A stretch of 64,000 bases of DNA from Cinnamomum chago (taxonomy: Eukaryota > Streptophyta > Magnoliopsida > Laurales > Lauraceae), in the NCBI GenBank assembly GCA_038049695.1, contig CP142452.1, forward strand, positions 75,090,501 through 75,154,500, read 5' to 3'. The notes under the pieces are model-generated. The model worked only from the letters and a program-made list of their open reading frames with translations. It searched no databases and was not told where the DNA came from. Position numbers and translations under genes: made by a program. Below are positions 54,764 to 64,000 of the stretch, in pieces. Position 1 is the first letter of the stretch. Each line of letters opens with the position of its first letter.

Positions 54764-57690
54764 TATAAATAGAGATGCCCTTGCTCATCTTCCCTTACAA
54801 AAGTTGCTTTTCATTTGGAGTTTACAAGGAAGAGAGAAGGGGCTTTGGTCTTCATCTTCTTTGGGTTTTTTTCTTGATCAAGAAAAAGAGAGAAAGTGGG
54901 CACATGGAGCACCCAAGAGGTAGGAGAGCTACTGGGAGGCGCCGGTGATGGACGAGGCGCAGGCACGAGGGACGGCCGGGCAGCAGACGTTGCCTGCGGG
55001 CGAGGCGGCCATGGCAGGCCCTGGCTGCGCGACATCGGGCGAGGGGAGACAGGGCGCCCCTGCTGCTTCGCATGGCGGACCGGTGATCGACACCGTGCAG
55101 GCTGGCGCGGCTGGGCCGGGGGCGCCCCTGCTGCAGGCGGCGAGGCCGTCCTTGCTACGGTCGGCGAAGCGACGGGCGCCCCCGCCACAGGCGAGCAGGC
55201 GAGCACCCCCCTGGGCGCGGGCGAGCAGGCGACGGGCGCCCCGGACACGGGCGGCGAGACAGCTTGGGGTGCACTTGTTGCTGGGCGCATGGCGCTGGTC
55301 GACTCTGGACGGGGTGCCCTCTCCGCTGATGAGTGTGCAGCCCCTGCTGCTGGTGCTGGGCGTGCAGCCACTGCTGCTGCTGGGCGAGGTGGACTGGACA
55401 GCCCTTCTTTGGGCGCCCTCACTGCGGCAGCGAGGAATCCGACCCAGCCTGTTATTGATGGAGAGGTGAATACTGACGCCACGGAGGTGGGCGTGGCACG
55501 TCCTCGTCGCAAAAAGTATCGAGGAAAGGTGGTCGTCGACGACGACGGGTCCAAGGTGAGTACTCTTTTCAGCTTGCTCACCACTGATAGTGATGTTTTT
55601 AGAATTGTGTCTGCCTATCACATTCCCCCTACCGTGTTATGCCGTCGGGCTGAGACGGATGAGCCTGCTTGTGACGATTAGTCGGGCGACATTGTTGTTT
55701 ACGAGGAGATGCTTGAGGCGGGATTGAGGTTTCCCATGCTCTCTTCCATTTGCCGTATTCTCCACTACTTTTCATTGACCCCTGGGCGGTTAGCGCCAAA
55801 TGGATGAAGAGTTTTGCTGGGTTTCCTTGCATTGTGGAGGAGAGTGCATGACGAGGACGCTTCACCAGTGGAGTTCCTTGCGGCTTATAACTTAGTCGAG
55901 TCTCCCGTCCCTAACAAGGGATGGTACTACTTTACCTCCAGGAGCGGCAAGCTGCTTACAGGATTGCGCTCCAACTGTCATAGCTGGAAATCCCGTTTCT
56001 TATTTGCTGGCGGAGAGTGGGCTTCCGAGACAGACCGAGCTTTAGTGCCAACTCGATGGGGAGACGCCAGGAGACTTGGTAAGCCACTCATTTGCTGTTT
56101 TTTCCCTTTATTAATTTTTTTTTATGTGCTCACCCCCGTTGCCTATTTGCAGACGCGCTGGTGCTCTCTACGAGTCAGGAACGGAAGTTACAGGCCGTAA
56201 GAGACCATCCTGAAAAAGACTTGGGTGTTCTCTTACCCAAAGAAAGTGGTGGAGTTAGTGGCCCTTCTCAGGCACCTCCCGCGAAGAGAAAAGGTATTTG
56301 ACTTCTGCCTTTCCTTTTTTTTTTTTTTATGCACAAGTAACATTTTTAGCTTTTGCAGCAGTGGATAGAGGGATGATCGGGGCTCTCCTTTCAAGTAGGA
56401 GCAGCCCTCCTTCCAAGGCGACGAGGGCAGACAGCACCACAAGGGGGGAGTCCTCGCCAGTGTCTTTCAGGGCCAGCTCTCTCGTATCTACCCCTTCAGC
56501 GGGGGCACGGCTGTGTTCTCATAGGGCGGCCTCTCCCACAGTGTCGCCCCAGCCAGCGACCTCTTCCGCCCCGACCTCTTCTGCCCCGATTGCTATTCAA
56601 GAGTCCTCCTCTCCAGCTGCACCTCCTGCCCCCCATCCGTGTCCCCCACGCTCGGGGGTTCCTGCAGGGGCTGGTCCGATGCTAGGCAACCCGCTGGTGA
56701 TCCGGGAGAGGCTTGGGAGATTTGTGTTTCCTCCTGAGGTTTCACGGATCACGTCTTTGGGTACTGAGAGGGTCATAGATACATTCCTGGAGGGTCTGGC
56801 TCAGGTAAAGGCTTTTTCCTTTTCTCCAGACTATAAATTTTTTTTTTGTGATGTCTCATTTCCTTCCCTATTGCTCCAGGCTTCCACTGCATCCGTCTGC
56901 TTGCTGTCAAAGGCCAGACATAACAGCCAACTGAAGCGAGAGAATGAGAGCCTGCGAAAGGAGCTCTCCATTGCTCAGAAGAAGATTGCTGCTCTTGAGG
57001 CTGATAGGGAAGCCGATCTTGGGGCGGCCCGCGAGAGGGCATCCAGGTTAGAGACTGAGCTCTCGTCAGCCAGCGAGAGGGCTACCAAGGCAGAAGGTGA
57101 GCTCTTGACTGCCCGCGAGAGGGAGTCTAGGTTCGAGACTGCGCTTTCGTTAGCCCGCGAGAGGGCGAGGAGGGCATAGGCTGAGTTGGTGGAGGCCCGC
57201 GAGAGGGCTTCACTCAGGGAGGTTGAGTTGGTGGAGGCCCGCGAGAGGGCTTCACTCAGGGAGGTTGAGTTGGTGGAGGCCCGCAAGAGGGCTTCACTCA
57301 GGGAGGCTGAGCTCGTGCAGGCCCGCGAGAGGGCGTTGCTCAGAGAGAGTGTCGTGGCAACAGAGATGAAGGCGGCGCGCGATAAAGCTTCCCAGGCTGA
57401 GAAGGAGCTAGCGGAAGGCGTTGCCAATGCCTTCATCGATGGGTATGAGGAGCTTCGAGGGAAGATTACTGCTGCTTTCCCTGACCTTGACTTTTCAGGC
57501 TTTTTGCCCACCGAGGAGCCTGATGATACAGAGGATGGCGAGGAGGATGAGGAGGATGATGAGAACGACGAGGGGAGCCATGAGAGTAGTTAGGATGTAG
57601 GAGACTTTGCCATGCTTCATTACATGTAGTTTTTTTTTCTTTAAAAAAGGCAATTATGTAGCCTAACACTTGGAATGAATAAAATATAGA
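54764..57690 (+). other. Antisense extra gene of the Tat element (coiled-coil protein, putative gypsy-type transposon domain)
   Basis: Between integrase and 3' LTR, on the strand opposite to gag-pol, lies a region with its own TATA box (TATAAATAG at 54764-54772) and an AATAAA signal near 57677. In between are coding stretches separated by GT...AG introns with T-rich acceptors. One part (about 55700-56080) resembles the 'putative gypsy type transposon' domain (motifs GWYYFTSR and WKSRFLFAGGEW). Then come a Ser/Pro-rich linker, a long coiled coil and an acidic tail rich in E/D (about 57510-57590). Extra ORFs, some antisense, are known in Tat-lineage elements. Their function is unknown. Treated here as part of a fossil that is not wholly intact. 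Confidence 0.7.
57183..57350 (+). repeat. 42-bp tandem repeats encoding 14-residue coiled-coil units
   Basis: GAGTTGGTGGAGGCCCGC recurs at 57183, 57225 and 57267, with a diverged fourth unit at 57309. Each 42-bp unit encodes ELVEARERASLREV, two heptads long. More diverged units of the same kind lie upstream from about 57000. Confidence 0.9.
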
Positions 57691-59539
57691 ACTTTATTTA
57701 TCCATTGCTCACGGTAAAAGAACATTTTACAAAGTACTAAAAAAATTAAACTACCCCTTTCCATTGCTTCTTTCCCCTTCATATGTCACTGGTAGTATTT
57801 CTTCATATGTTCTGCATTCCACGGATGAGGTAGGACTTTCCCTTCCGAATCTTGAATCCTGTAAGTCCGTTATGAGGTAAGGACCTTCCCAATTTGGGCC
57901 CAGCTTGCCTTCCCGAGAATCTTTAGTGGCGAGGATTACTTTTTTAAGGACCAGATCTCCGAATTTGAGGGGGCGAGGCTTTACCCTTGAGTTATAGTGT
58001 TTTGCCATGCGCCGCTTGTACTCAGCATTGCGGACGTTGGCTATCTCCCTCGCTTCATCCACCAAATCAAGGTTGATGCGAAGTCCCTCCTCATTGGTGT
58101 CTGGATCATGGTGCTAGACTCTAAGAGAGTGGACCCCAATCTCAACTGGGATGACTGCCTCAGTCCGAAAGGCGAGAGAGAAAGGGGTTTCCTCGGTTGG
58201 AGCTCTTGGCGTGGTCCGATACGCCCACAATACCCCAGGAAGCTCGTCGACCCAAAGGCCTTCTGCTCTTTCGAGCCTTGTCTTTAAGTTTCGCAGGACC
58301 GTTCTGACCATGACCTCTGCCTGCTCGTTTGCCTGTGGATGTGCCGGGCTAGAATGAGGCTGCTTGATCTGAAGGTCGGAACAAAACGAGTTGAAGAGTT
58401 TGTTGTCAAATTGCTTTGCATTGTCACTGATGATAGCATGTGGGATCCTAAAGCGGCAAACTATGTTTTTCCAGACAAAGTCTTTCACTTTGGAGTCTGT
58501 GATCCTCGCCAAGGGTTCCGCCTCCGCCCATTTCATAAAGTAGTCGATGGCGACCACTACAAATTTACATTGTCCTTTACCCAATGAAAGGGGGCCTAAG
58601 ATGTCGATCTCCCACTTGGAGAAAGGCCATGGGCTCATGATGGTAGTGAGTTCCTATGGGGGCTTCCTTTGCACAGTGGCAAAGCGCTGGCATTTGTCAC
58701 ACTTTCTGGCAAATTCTTTGGCGTCCGCTAGCATGCTGGGCCAAAAGAAGCCTTGCCTAAGTGCTTTGTGAGCAAGGGAGCGCTCGCCCGAGTGGTTCCC
58801 ACAAATTCCCTCGTGGATTTCCCGCAAGGCATAATCAGCTTCTTCGGGAGAGAGGCACCTCAACAGGGGTAACGAGTAGCCCTTCTTGTAGAGGATATCC
58901 TGCAAGAGTGTGAACTTGGAAGCTCTCATCCTCAGCTTCCTCGCTTCAAGGGGGTCCTCTGGCAGTGTACCCTCTTGAAGGTATGCCCTTATAGGGGCCA
59001 TCCAGCTTGCTTCAGTTGCAGCACAGTTGACGTTTGCAGTGCTTTCATTCATCTGGCTTGGTTCGAGCTGGTGCCCAAGGAATGTTGGTTCGCCTGGTGA
59101 GGTTTCAATGGACGAGGCGAGCCTGGCAAGTGTATCGGCAGCAACGTTACTCTCCCGGGGGATATGACTAATTTGGAAGCTGTGGAATTGTGGGATCAGT
59201 TTTTTCACTAGGCTGAGATAGTCCTGCATTTTGGTTTCCTTTGCTTCGAACTCGCCCTTTACCTGATTCACTATCAGCTGAGAGTCGCTGTAAGCGATGA
59301 GGTATCGGGCGTTCATTTACAAGGCCAACTTCAAACCAGAGAGGAGAGCCTCGTACTCAGCTTCATTGTTGGAAGTTGGAAAGTGAAACTTCACTGCATA
59401 CTTGAGGGGTGTGCCATCAGGGCTGATTAAGACGAGGCCCGCTCCACCTCCATTGTTGGTCGCGGAGCTGTCAACATAAAGTTTCCACAATGGTACTGAG
59501 GGACTCTGGGCGCCAGATTGAGAAACAGGGAGCGACGTG

Positions 59540-59715
59540 GCGCCAGAGGTAGGCATTGCTTGGGCGCCCAGGGCTGCTGGGGGACCCTGGGCGCCCAAGG
59601 GGGTGCTGGAGATGCCTGGGCACCCAGGGCAAGGGATGCCTAGGCGCCAAGGGCTGCTGTGGAGGTTTGGGCGCCCAAGGGGGTGGAGATGCCTGGGCGC
59701 CCAGGGCTGTCTGGT
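59540..59715. repeat. Repeated GGGCGCCC palindromes between the two RNase H domains
   Basis: TGGGCGCCCA and near forms occur about six times at intervals of roughly 20-50 bp. They encode a Pro/Ala-rich linker. The same word is repeated in the gag N-terminal region. Confidence 0.85.
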
Positions 59716-62700
59716 CCCTCGCGGAGGCTTGGAGATCTGGAGTTGTGCGGGCGACCTCTTGGTTGTCCTCCTCTGGTGGTGACCCACCTTGTATGGGCGA
59801 AGCTAATTCATCTGTCTCTCCCTCTGCTTGTGTAAACTCAGCTACAAAGTCTGCCAAGGCTTGCGCTTTGATGGCCGACCTTGGCTGGTACTGGACATCA
59901 AACTCTCCCAGCTCAACTGCCCATTTGAGGAGCCTCCCGGATACATCCGGCTTTCCTAGTACTCTCTTCAAAGGCTGATCAGTAACAACAACAATTGTGT
60001 GACTCTGGAAATAATGTCGCAGCCGCCTTTTTGTCGAGATGAGGGCGAGCGCCAGTTTTTCCAGCTCCGTGTATCTGGACTCTGCCCCTCGGTATGCTCT
60101 GCTTACATAATAGATGGGCTTCTGCACTCCATCATGATTTCTGATGAGGACAGAGCTGGCTGCTGAGGGTGAAGTAGAGAGGTACAGATATAACACCTCT
60201 CCGGGTGCACATGTGAAAGAAGAGGGGGAGTGGCCAAGTAGGCTTTAAGCTTTTGGAATGCCTCCTCCGCCTCGGGCCCCCACTCGAAAGCCTTCCTGAA
60301 GATTTTAAAGAAAGACAAGCACTTGTCTGCAGACTTGGAGACAAATCTGCTAAGTGTTGCCACTCTTCCATTGAGGCGCTGCAGCTCCTTGGTGGAAGTG
60401 GGCGACCTCATGTCCAATATAGCCTTGATTTTATCGGGATTCGCCTCTATCCCCTTTTGGTTGACCATGAATCCCAAGAATTTTCCCGACCCCACTCCGA
60501 AGGCACACTTCTCAGGATTCAACTTCATGTGATAGAGCCTGAGAATACTGAAGGTTTCTTGGAGATGGTCGATGTGATCTGTGGCGGTGATGCTCTTCAC
60601 CAGCATGTCGTCCACATAAACCTCTATGGTCCGCCCAATCTGTGAGTGAAACATTTTATTCACCAGGCGTTGGTAAGTTGCGCCTGCATTCTTCAACCCG
60701 AAAGGCATGACCCTGTAGCAATAGGTCCCTTTCGGGGTGATGAACGACGTCTTCTCTTGATCTGGGGGATGCATGCTGATCTGGTTGTACCCAGAATAAG
60801 CATCCAGGAAGGAGAGAAGTTCGTGTCCCGCTGTGGCGTCAATGAGGAGATCAATCCTGGGCAACGAGAAGCAGTCCTTCGGGCACGCCTTGTTAAGGTC
60901 AGTGAAGTCGACGCATAGGCGCCACTTCCCATTTGCCTTAGTCACCATCACTACATTCGAGAGACATTCGGGGTATGCTACCTCCCTTACAACTCCATTC
61001 TCTATCAGCTTCTCGACCTCCTTGTCCATTGCTTGGGCCCTTTCAGTGGAGGCGCCCCTTAGCTTTTGTCGGATAGGCTTATGGCGGGGGTAGACATTGA
61101 GACGATGAGTGGCGACTTTGGGATCAATCCCTTCAAGATCTGCATGTGACCACGCAAAGATGTCCATGTTGTTCTTCAGAAAGTTGGTCAAGTGGCGGAC
61201 CAGGTCTTCAGGGAGAGAAGAGCCAATGTATACTTTCCTATCAGGGAGATCTTCATTTAAGACCATAGTGGTGAGTGCTTCAACTGGTTCTCCCCTCTCA
61301 ATGGTGGAGTCATCCCTTGGATCAAGGGTCTCAATCTGCAACGCTTCCTTTGGCTTTTTATCCTTTATTGAGGATACATAGCACTCTCTGGCGGCCATCT
61401 GGTTCCCCCTGACCTCCCCGATTCCATTAGAGGTTGGAAAACGGAGGATGAGGTGATAGGTGGAGAGGACATCCTTCAACGTATTGAGAGCAGGTTGCCT
61501 AAATATAACATTGTAAGCTGATGGGCAGTCAATCACCAGGAAGTTGACCATGATCGTGGAGGTTCGAGGTGCTACTCCGGCGGTGATTGGAAGCGTAATC
61601 GCTCCCAGGGGGTATATTTTCTCCCCTGAGAAACCAATGAGAGCTGATTTGACAGGTCGTAGCCTTTCCCTGCCTAGGCTCAACTTGTCATAAGCCTCTG
61701 CATACAGTATATCAGCGGAGCTGCCACTATCTACCAGGATCCTACGCACCTGTAAATTGGCGATAGTCAGGGATATTACCAATGGGTCGTCGTGGGGTAG
61801 CTGAACTCCTTCCAGGTCCCTATCCGAGAAGGAAATAACCTCGCCGTCACCATGCATGGGTGCTTTGGACGGGCGTGCTTCATCAATGTGTCTGGCCTTT
61901 CTGGCATAGGCCTTCATTGCTGAGAGCGACTCCACCGATCCTCCGGAGATAATTTGAATTTCTCCGAAGGGCTGTTGATTCTCTTGATGACGAGGTGGTG
62001 ACGGTGCTTGAGCTCTTCTAGCGACATATTGGCGCAGGTGTCCACGCTGGATGAGGTCCTCGATCTGCCTCTTGAGCTCGTAGCAGTCGTCGGTGTCATA
62101 GTCATGGTCGCGATAGAAGCGACAATACTTGTTAGGATTTCTGCGATTTGGGGGAGACTTCATCTTCCCTGGCCATTTGACTGCGGGATCATCTTGGATC
62201 TGTAACAAGATGTGTCCGACTGAGGCGTTGAGGGGGGTGAAGGCATGTCTATCTCTCTGAGGAGCTGGACCAAGCCTCTCTTTGACGGGTATTCTCTCCG
62301 TCCTGCTTCGCTTGTTGCTGTTCTCCTTCCTGTCCTCTCTGTCTCGCTCCTTCCCCTTGCCTTCTGGTCTGGAGGACTCCCCTCGCCTAGCCCTGGTGAT
62401 GTCATCAGCATTCATGTACTTCTGGGCTTTTGCCAGCAGTTCAGGAAAGCTCTTTGGCGGGCGCTTCATCACCGAGAAGAGGAAGCTTGAAGAACGAAGG
62501 CCTCCAATGAAGGCTGTCATGGGGACCTTGCCGTTTGGCTCTTCGACTTGGAGTACCTCCTCGTTAAAACGAGTGAGATAGCTCCTGAGGCTTTCATTCT
62601 TATCCTGCTTTATGCTGAGCAGGTGTGTGGCGGGCTTCTGGTGGCGACGTCCTCCAATGAAATGTGACACGAAGGACTTACTCAATTCTGCAAAGGTGGA

Positions 62701-63294
62701 AATGGAGGTTGGGGCGAGACTGGAGAACCATTGCCTTGCGGAATCCTTCAACGTGGTTGGAAACGCTCTACACATGATCTCGTCAGGGATGTTGTATAGT
62801 TGCATTAGAGTTTTGTAAGTTTCCAAGTGATCCAGCGGATCCTTGGTTCCATCAATGGTCTCCATGGTCGGCATTTTGAATTTTTTAGGGAGTGGGTAGT
62901 TCGCCACGGAGGGTTTGAACGGTGTGTCCGTTCGTTGTACCAGGTAGTCTATTGATTCTGGTACCTGTGCCTTCATGGCATTGAAGACATTGCCAATCTG
63001 ATTTTGCATCTCCTTGATCTTCTCGTCCCAATGGTTGGGAGCTTCCCTGGACTGACCTCGGAAACGACTCTCGCCTTCTAGGCTGTAGTTCTCACTTCCA
63101 TCCTCCTGGAAATCAGGATCCTCATCATTGGAAGCAGAGGGAGGAGGTGGAAGTCCACCGCGATTTGACCCTCCTGGGGCTCCACTCGGAGGAGGAGGTA
63201 CGTCTAGATGAGCGCGGCCTTGAGGGTCGACCAGGAGTCTGCCGTGTGGGACGACAGGCGGAGCTCCAGCTGATGTGCCCTGGGCGTGGGCGCT

Positions 63295-63385
63295 GCCATG
63301 AGGATGGGCGCCCAGGGTGCCATGAGGATGGGCGCCCAAGGGTATTCCTCGACCCTGGGCGCCCTGGGAATGGGTGCCCAGGTGA
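63295..63385. repeat. Repeated GGGCGCCC palindromes in the gag N-terminal region
   Basis: TGGGCGCCCA or close variants occur four times at about 20-27-bp spacing (for example 63306 and 63333). Confidence 0.85.
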
Positions 63386-63730
63386 GGGTGGTGTCGGTTG
63401 GCGCCTTGGCCTCGGGCACGGTGTGGATGGCGCCCGGGTGAGGTGCCCCTCTGCGTGGAGCAACCGGTTGCTTTGAGCGCGGTACTTCCTGTGGCCCTGC
63501 ACCTAGTGCTCCTCCCTGCCCCGCCAGCATGAGCTGCAATATTTGCTGGTTCTGAGTCACCAGCTGCTGCATGGTCTCCAGCATCTGTTGAGGAGAGGGA
63601 GCGGGAGCATTCGGTGCAGGGTTGGTCGGTGGAGGATTACCCTCGCCTTCCCGCGAAGGATTACCATCTTGTCGCCTTGTTGACCTGGTGATCGGCATAG
63701 TTTTGAAAAAAGGGAATCTTATCATTTCCC

Positions 63731-63743
63731 ACAGACGGCGCCA
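63731..63743 (-). other. Primer-binding site of the Tat element
   Basis: The minus-strand sequence TGGCGCCGTCTGT lies three bases inside the 5' LTR (63747 onward), in the position and form (TGG start) of a tRNA-primed Ty3 PBS. Confidence 0.85.
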
Positions 63744-63746
63744 AAC

Positions 63747-64000
63747 TGATGATGCCAAAAAGTGGCTTTCGGGCACCACCGGTCGAGTGACAAACAATTA
63801 ATGTGAAAATTAATGAAGAGAGAGAGAGGGTTTATGGTGGTTCGGTCAGTGTGACCTACGTCCACTTCAATTGGTTATTTTACTGCTTCGGGGAAGGGAT
63901 TACAAAGTAAACGAGTACAATGATAGTGCAAAAGTAGATCAGATCTCCTTCTTTGGTAGGACTCTCATTTTATACTCTTCCCCTAACGGGTGGGGAGATT
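63747..64000 (-). repeat. 5' LTR of the Tat element (partial, cut by window end)
   Basis: Starts TGATGATGCC like the left LTR and runs to the end of the window. 254 bp are visible of an expected 542 or so. Confidence 0.95.

Larger units (their letters stand above)
57750..63700 (-). pseudogene. gag-pol coding region of the Tat element
   Basis: Approximate parts on the minus strand: Pro/Ala-rich gag N-terminus 63200-63700; gag core (DPLDHLETYKTLM, CRAFPTTLK) 62400-62960; a CX-type zinc motif around YCRFYRDHDYDTDDC near 62100; protease (LVDSGSSADILY) near 61700; reverse transcriptase 60450-61000 with YVDDMLVKS near 60600; Ty3-type RNase H 59850-60190; archaeal-type RNase H (KLYVDSSATNNGGG) 59190-59500; integrase zinc finger and core 58300-58790; integrase C-terminus 57840-57990. 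All domains of a Tat polyprotein are recognisable. The region has a handful of breaks, so it is described as a fossil. Confidence 0.9.
53966..64000 (-). mobile_element. Ty3/Gypsy retrotransposon, Tat lineage, nearly complete (right end cut by the window)
   Basis: Both ends carry LTRs starting TGATGATGCC on the plus strand. The element is on the minus strand, with its 5' LTR at the right. Parts in element order: LTR, PBS, gag, protease, reverse transcriptase, RNase H, a second archaeal-type RNase H, integrase, an extra antisense gene, PPT, LTR. Two RNase H domains together with an additional ORF after pol mark the Tat lineage. The expected length is about 10.3 kb. The first 254 bp of the two LTRs differ at four positions (about 1.6%), so the insertion is young: under one million years at rates used for grasses, several million at slower woody-plant rates. 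The pol frame is broken at a handful of places, so the copy looks dead. Confidence 0.93.

Noticed and set aside
54811-55621. Long minus-strand frames opposite the antisense gene region
   Set aside because: GC-rich, Ala/Pro/Arg-rich frames are open on both strands here because of composition. No domain is recognisable on the minus strand.

Overview
This is nuclear DNA from a flowering plant. The evidence is spliced genes with GT-AG introns and three host genes of clear plant type, spread through AT-rich sequence full of hAT elements, MITEs, tRNA-derived SINEs, LINE tails and LTR retrotransposons, including a Tat-lineage Ty3 element. The species cannot be told from the sequence. Long TE-filled introns and a very low gene density suggest a medium to large genome, and it does not look like a grass. 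I lean weakly towards a magnoliid or early-diverging eudicot.

Layout: 1-7900 is repeat-rich intergenic DNA. It holds a fragment of a methyl-CpG-binding-domain gene, a tiny retroposed insertion, a dispersed repeat carrying a MITE, an LTR element without coding DNA, and a solo LTR of the same family as the large element at the right end. From 7930 to about 15600 lies an SCL30-type SR splicing factor gene (+ strand, 8 exons, 272 aa). Its leader intron is packed with telo-box motifs, and its intron 3 carries a GAAG-rich candidate poison exon. From 15.7 to 25.9 kb there is no gene: SINEs, a 1.3-kb hAT element with a perfect 8-bp target duplication and a nested retroposon, and a tandem array of about 530-bp units. 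From 25.94 to 31.2 kb is a receptor-like cytoplasmic kinase of subfamily VII (APK1/PBL type, + strand, 6 coding exons, 415 aa). From 31.2 to 38.3 kb is intergenic DNA with hAT and SINE copies. From 38338 to 49574 on the minus strand lies cytosolic triosephosphate isomerase (9 exons, 253 aa), whose introns are swollen by transposons. From 49.6 to 53.9 kb is a cluster of small hAT elements, SINEs and LINE 3' ends. From 53966 to the window edge is a recent Ty3/Gypsy Tat-lineage retrotransposon on the minus strand. It has LTRs, PBS, PPT, dual RNase H domains and an extra antisense gene with its own TATA box and coiled-coil repeats.

The three host genes act in unrelated processes (pre-mRNA splicing, membrane-linked signalling, glycolysis) and show no functional clustering. 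I found no clearly new biological system. The most interesting signals are the predicted self-regulatory intron of SCL30, the telo-box array in its leader intron, and the antisense gene inside the Tat element.
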